A DNA stretch of 9,571 nucleotides from Desulfonatronaceae bacterium UBA663 (GTDB lineage Bacteria > Desulfobacterota > Desulfovibrionia > Desulfovibrionales > Desulfonatronaceae). Positions 5,682 through 9,571 of this stretch are shown here, piece after piece. The translations under genes and the position numbers were made by a program. The stretch spans positions 1 through 9,571 of the forward strand of contig DBNV01000004.1 in NCBI GenBank assembly GCA_002299865.1, read 5' to 3'. The notes beneath the pieces are model-generated. The model saw only the letters and a list, made by a program, of their open reading frames with translations. It did no database searches and was not told the DNA's origin. Position 1 is the first letter of the stretch. Each line of letters opens with the position of its first letter.

Positions 5682-8363
5682 TCAGTTTTTGTACTCCCTG
5701 AAGCTCGTCACCAAAGACCCAAAATTTTTCGGTTGGTATTTGTCGAAGCTTTCCTCATCCACATACACGTAGTCATATCGAACCGCTGACTGTGCCTTGT
5801 TGATATCCGCGCACCACTGTTTCAACCGTTCCATTTTGGGCGGCACTTCAAGATCTTCCTGGCCTTTTGTTTCGACGATGTATATTTCCTTCTCGGATTT
5901 TTTGACGATGAAGTCCGGGTAGTAATTCGAGATATCGCCACTGGCGTTCACATAGTCGAGCCTGAAATTCACAGCAAAGTAATTCTTCACGTATGAGACA
6001 ACGTCCTCGCATTCATCCAGAAACTTGGCGAACATCAATTCCAGATAGCTGTCCCCGATGATCTTGTTGAACACACTCTTCTTCGGGATCAGATGCTTTT
6101 GCTCCTTGGCGACAAAGGGCCGGGTTTTGCGCAGTTTAATCGTGTCCTGAATCCGGGCGTCGCCCTTGTCCTTGATGGTAAGCGCGTTGATCTGCTTCTT
6201 GAAGGTTTCAATGAGTGTCTTTGTCGCTTCCAGTTCGGACAGGTTGCGCAAGGTGTTCATGTTCTCCAGGTCCACGGCTCGATCAAAAAGCTGGGTCTGA
6301 ATGAAGTCCTTCACCTTCCCGTAGAGCACGTCATAGCCGCTGACCAGCCGCAGGTCTTTCATGATGGTCTGGGCGAAGTAGCCCACCACGCTGCGAAAGT
6401 CGGTCACGTTCGCGGAGTCAAGATAGGTCACATGTTTGATTTCGCCGGTCGTGATGTCCTTGAACACGATCTCGCGTTGTTCCTCCTCGCTGAACTGCAA
6501 ATATAACAATCGCTGATGCCCCATCGCGGCGATGTCTAGATCGCCCAGGCTTTTGTATTCCCGGTAGACACGAGGCGTCAGCACCGGGATTTCAATGTCC
6601 AGTGCGGCAATGTCCTTCTTCTCGTTCTCCTTGTCGACTTCAACCACCAGCGGAGTCTTCGGCCCCGTTCCTTCCCCCATCGCCTTGCGCTCCAGCACCA
6701 CACCTTCGGCCTGAATGGATTCCACGAAGTCCATGAAGGCATTAGTGCCGACCACGCTGACATACTCTTCCACATCGCCGGGATACATCTTGCGCAAGCC
6801 CCGGCCCAGCGTCTGTTCGGGCAGGATGTTGCTCGTTGCGGAATAGGCACGTAGACCCACGATGGTGGTCACATTCTTCACGTCCCACCCCTCTTTGAGC
6901 ATCAGCCCCGAGACGATGGCCTTGTAAGGGCTGTCCATTCCGTCGATCTCATTGGCCTGTTTGCGCAGGTTCTCCAGTTCGTCCTTGCCCTTGCCCGAGG
7001 CGGCTTCGGAAATATCGCCGTTGTTCTTGGTGTGAATGACCAGCACCGCGTCTTTCAGGTCCGGGTAATGCCCCTTCAGATACTCAGCCACGTCGTCGCA
7101 GTTGCGGGTATCGTCGGTCATCACAAACAGGATCGCCTTCTTGCCCATCTTCTCGTGCTCAGCGTATGCCTTGCGCCATTCGATCACGCCCAGATGGATA
7201 TAGTCGGCATATTTCTCGGTGTACTTCGCGCTCTGCCGCTCCTGCAACTTCGCACGGCTGGCGGCGTTGGGCAGGACGGGATGCTTGACCACGTTCTGTG
7301 AGATGGCTTCCACCAGCGGGTAATCGGCCACGGTCTGCACAAAAATCGCCCCGTTGTTACGCTTGGGCGTCGCCGTCGTGTCCACCTGCATGGAAAGGGC
7401 AGCCCCCTTTTGCAACAGACGGTTGTGGATGTCTTCGATGGATTTGAACCAGGCCATGCGCGGATCATGAATGTGGTGCGCCTCGTCATTCAACACCATC
7501 AGCTCGTCAATATCCCGGACGATCATACCCAGGTCCACCTTGGAATCCGTGGTCGCGCCCGTGGGCCGCTTGCCCAGGAAATAATCCCGCATGTCATCAT
7601 CATCCGGCGACGGTGGAATGTCGTCGCCCGAATACACCCGGTGGATGTTGGTCAGGAAGATATTGCCCGTAGGCCGGGTGATACGCACCTCGTCTTGCCG
7701 ATGCAGCGTCAGTTGAAAATCGTCGCGCCAGGTGCGCCCGTCAAACCCGTTGTCCGGCAGCACCGGATCGTCGAAGAAGATACGGAGGCCGTGGAAATCC
7801 CGGTAAATCCTGTCCAGCACGATGATGTTGGGCGCGATCACCAGAAAGTTCCGCGCCAGTTCCGATTCTGGCTCGTACAGCTTGTGATAAAAACTCCACG
7901 CCAGCACTAGGCTCAGCACCTTGGTTTTGCCCGTGCCGGTGGCCATCTTGACCACAAAACGCCGCCAGGTCTCGTCGAACATGCTTCCGGATACAAGGCC
8001 GCTTGCATCGAAGCGCATCAGATCGTACTTGTCCCTGGCCCTCACCACATCGTAGAGGTAGATGATCGTCTCCAGGGCCTCGCGCTGGGCGAAGTAGTAT
8101 TCAAACTCCGCCATCGTCCCATCGGCCTTGGGCAACAGGTGCGGCGTCTTGAACCACCAGTTGAGCAGGCTCCGGCTGGTGTCCGTCGCGCCCACGTAGC
8201 CGCCGTCGCGGAACTCCTTGACCTTCTTGCGCAGCGTCGCCACCAGCGGCGGCATCAGCTTATCCATGCTCGTATCCCGCAGCGCCTCATCGGCGGGAAA
8301 CCAGCGGATACCCGGATCGAGAATCGCGTGCGGCGACGTCGGAAAGTCCTTATGCAGTCCCAT
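5682..8363 (-). CDS. res: Type III restriction endonuclease Res subunit (helicase-nuclease)
   Basis: The 893-aa product is the ATP-dependent translocase and nuclease of a type III restriction system. The superfamily 2 motifs appear in order: Walker A ATGTGKTK (141-148), DEAH (293-296), TAT (330-332), GLMLKEGWD (486-494) and QTLGRGLRK (517-525). The C-terminus carries a PD-(D/E)XK nuclease: NYYPDFIV (813-820) and IVETKG (829-834). It would work with Mod, cutting DNA whose sites are unmethylated. I chose ATG at 8363 because GGAGG (8373-8377 on this strand) lies 9 nt upstream and the ATG overlaps the mod stop (TAATG); an open frame to 8471 reads into mod and is not used. At 893 aa it is shorter than EcoP1I/EcoP15I Res (about 970). 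The nuclease end is lower in GC than the helicase core. All motifs are intact, so it is probably functional. Confidence 0.93.
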   Translation of the reverse strand: MGLHKDFPTSPHAILDPGIRWFPADEALRDTSMDKLMPPLVATLRKKVKEFRDGGYVGATDTSRSLLNWWFKTPHLLPKADGTMAEFEYYFAQREALETIIYLYDVVRARDKYDLMRFDASGLVSGSMFDETWRRFVVKMATGTGKTKVLSLVLAWSFYHKLYEPESELARNFLVIAPNIIVLDRIYRDFHGLRIFFDDPVLPDNGFDGRTWRDDFQLTLHRQDEVRITRPTGNIFLTNIHRVYSGDDIPPSPDDDDMRDYFLGKRPTGATTDSKVDLGMIVRDIDELMVLNDEAHHIHDPRMAWFKSIEDIHNRLLQKGAALSMQVDTTATPKRNNGAIFVQTVADYPLVEAISQNVVKHPVLPNAASRAKLQERQSAKYTEKYADYIHLGVIEWRKAYAEHEKMGKKAILFVMTDDTRNCDDVAEYLKGHYPDLKDAVLVIHTKNNGDISEAASGKGKDELENLRKQANEIDGMDSPYKAIVSGLMLKEGWDVKNVTTIVGLRAYSATSNILPEQTLGRGLRKMYPGDVEEYVSVVGTNAFMDFVESIQAEGVVLERKAMGEGTGPKTPLVVEVDKENEKKDIAALDIEIPVLTPRVYREYKSLGDLDIAAMGHQRLLYLQFSEEEQREIVFKDITTGEIKHVTYLDSANVTDFRSVVGYFAQTIMKDLRLVSGYDVLYGKVKDFIQTQLFDRAVDLENMNTLRNLSELEATKTLIETFKKQINALTIKDKGDARIQDTIKLRKTRPFVAKEQKHLIPKKSVFNKIIGDSYLELMFAKFLDECEDVVSYVKNYFAVNFRLDYVNASGDISNYYPDFIVKKSEKEIYIVETKGQEDLEVPPKMERLKQWCADINKAQSAVRYDYVYVDEESFDKYQPKNFGSLVTSFREYKN

Positions 8364-9571
8364 TATTTCTCCCCTCCGTTCCGGCCCACGCTCACCTCGA
8401 CAATCGTCATCGTGTCGTTGCCGAAGATGTCCACCACCTTGACCGCGATCTTGCGTCTCCCAGGTACACATTCATGAAATATGCTCTTCAATTCCAGCGA
8501 CCGGTTCTTTTTCGTACGGAAGCTCTGCCATTCGTTTTCAAAGATGTAATCACCAGTCCACCGTTCTTCCCATTCGCCGGTTTCCTCGTTCTTCACCCGG
8601 ATGATCTCGCGCTTGCTCTCGAAGTTGAAATCCACCGCCCAGTAATCGATCCAGTCCGTCCAGTCCTTGGTGAGCGTCTCGCGGGTGACGATGCCGTCCT
8701 TATCCTTGCTCACCTTGACGATCTGACCCCTCTCCACCACGATTCGGCTGCCCTTGTTCTTGATGGCCGCCTCGGCGTGGGCAATAGAGTCCTGCGAATA
8801 GAACACCGAAAAGTCCGTCAGTTCCACCGCCACGCTGTTCTTGGCGACATGTGGTTTGACCTCGATGGCCGCCACATCGTGAAAGACCACCTGGTTCTTC
8901 TCCACCGCCCGCTTGTCGAACACCTCGGCGGGGATGTATTTCGGCGCGATGTCAATGCCCTTGCTCCGCGCCTCTTCCAGCACATTGGGGAACAGCCCCA
9001 TCTCGAACTCGAAGCCCAGGATGTCCACCTTGGTGATGTGCTTCTTGCGGCACTCCAGAATGATTTCCTCCACGAACAGCCGCGTTACCGGCAGGTTCAC
9101 CGGCCCGATGGCCACCAACCGCCCGGCCTTTTTGCCGTGGAACGCGGCGAAGCCCGTCGTCTTCTCCGCCCGGTAGGCGCGCAGGATCAGGTCAATGAAA
9201 GCTGCTTCCTTTTTCTCCAGTTGTTTTTGCTGCTCCGCCTCGCGCAGGTTGGGGTTGATGCCGATGTAGTGCTGGCGCTCGTACTTGCCGAGGTTGAGGA
9301 TTTCAAAGGCGCGGTAGGGCTTGTTTTCTTTCTTGAGTTGACGCTGCACGCCGATCAGCCGCTTGCGGGTGGTGTGGATGCCGAACTTGCCCAAGTCGGT
9401 GCAAATCCATTTGCGGCCCAGCTTCTCCGCCACGGCGGCGGTGGTGCCGGAGCCGCAGAAGAAGTCAGCCACCAGGTCGCCTTCGTTGGAAGACACACCT
9501 ATGATTTTATCTATGAGCGGGATGGGTTTTTGCGTGGGATAATAAAGCCGCTGAAGTTTCACGGTTTTTTC
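8363..9571 (-). CDS. mod: Type III DNA adenine methyltransferase Mod subunit, partial (5' end outside window)
   Basis: Only the C-terminal 402 residues are present; the frame is open to the window edge, so the start, the DPPY motif and most of the target-recognition region lie outside. The visible part begins with YYPTQKP (motif X-like region) and then DFFCGSGTT (coding near 9466-9440), the AdoMet-binding motif I, followed by KWICTDLGKFGIHTTRKRL. Motif I near the end fits the beta class used by type III Mod proteins, which methylate adenine N6. About 350 residues follow motif I, a long C-terminal region ending in a strand-rich KIAVKVVDIFGNDT segment; this resembles a larger Mod subfamily rather than EcoP15I-type. 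The stop overlaps the res start (TAATG), so the two form one operon. Confidence 0.9.
   Translation of the reverse strand, partial: EKTVKLQRLYYPTQKPIPLIDKIIGVSSNEGDLVADFFCGSGTTAAVAEKLGRKWICTDLGKFGIHTTRKRLIGVQRQLKKENKPYRAFEILNLGKYERQHYIGINPNLREAEQQKQLEKKEAAFIDLILRAYRAEKTTGFAAFHGKKAGRLVAIGPVNLPVTRLFVEEIILECRKKHITKVDILGFEFEMGLFPNVLEEARSKGIDIAPKYIPAEVFDKRAVEKNQVVFHDVAAIEVKPHVAKNSVAVELTDFSVFYSQDSIAHAEAAIKNKGSRIVVERGQIVKVSKDKDGIVTRETLTKDWTDWIDYWAVDFNFESKREIIRVKNEETGEWEERWTGDYIFENEWQSFRTKKNRSLELKSIFHECVPGRRKIAVKVVDIFGNDTMTIVEVSVGRNGGEK
8364..8377 (-). promoter_or_regulatory. Strong ribosome binding site of res within the end of mod
   Basis: On the minus strand GGAGGGGAG precedes the res ATG with 9 nt between GGAGG and the start, and it lies inside the last codons of mod. 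Together with the TAATG stop/start overlap it decides the res start and indicates coupled translation. Confidence 0.75.

Noticed and set aside
6093..6506. 137-aa plus-strand open frame inside res
   Set aside because: It is a shadow of the intact res frame, with no start signals or domain.
8364..8471. Upstream extension of res to 8471
   Set aside because: The first 36 residues are the mod coding region read in another frame; the strong ribosome site and TAATG overlap point to the ATG at 8363.
9565..9570. Run of six T at the edge (A6 in mod), considered as a phase-variation tract
   Set aside because: Six bases is too short for a typical slippage tract, and the mod 5' end where such repeats usually occur is outside the window.
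1..9571. CRISPR array, tRNA, rRNA, transposase or integrase
   Set aside because: I saw no regularly spaced long repeats, no cloverleaf with a CCA end and no transposase or integrase motifs.

Overview
The window suggests a GC-rich Gram-negative proteobacterium. A sulfate-reducer-like deltaproteobacterium (Desulfovibrionales) is my best guess. It rests on gene content, the style of the putative Fur boxes and base composition, and no single feature proves it. Two convergent gene blocks meet near position 5600.

Positions 1-222 are an AT-rich control region. It has a near-consensus sigma-70 promoter (TTGTCA, 17 bp, TATAAT) and three short AAAAT-N-ATTNN palindromes spaced 31-33 bp apart over and just after the promoter, which look like Fur boxes. 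A long leader follows, with a weak attenuator-like hairpin ending in T6.

Positions 232-5488 (+ strand) are one tightly packed six-gene operon: a DUF3450 coiled-coil periplasmic protein, a long TtpC-type MotA/TolQ/ExbB protein, a small ExbB, ExbD, TonB and a TPR protein. This is the gene order of the Vibrio TonB2-type energy transduction system. The inner-membrane ExbB/ExbD motor uses the proton gradient to power TonB, which drives TonB-dependent outer-membrane receptors. The accessory proteins (DUF3450, TtpC-like, TPR) probably act in the periplasm. No receptor gene lies in the window. The 5' end of the TPR gene contains an inverted pair of dRS3-like repeats that stay in frame and appear to have lengthened the protein upstream of its signal peptide.

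Positions 5489-5681 are a short convergent intergenic region with weak hairpins only.

Positions 5682-9571 (- strand) are a type III restriction-modification locus. The mod methyltransferase gene runs off the right edge of the window, and res (helicase plus PD-(D/E)XK nuclease) is coupled to it by a TAATG overlap. The nuclease-coding end of res is clearly lower in GC than the helicase core, which hints at a mosaic gene or horizontal acquisition.

Most of the window is recognisable biology. The points most worth a second look are the putative triple Fur operator, the repeat-derived extension of the TPR protein, the missing transmembrane glutamate in both ExbB-like proteins, and the GC break inside res.
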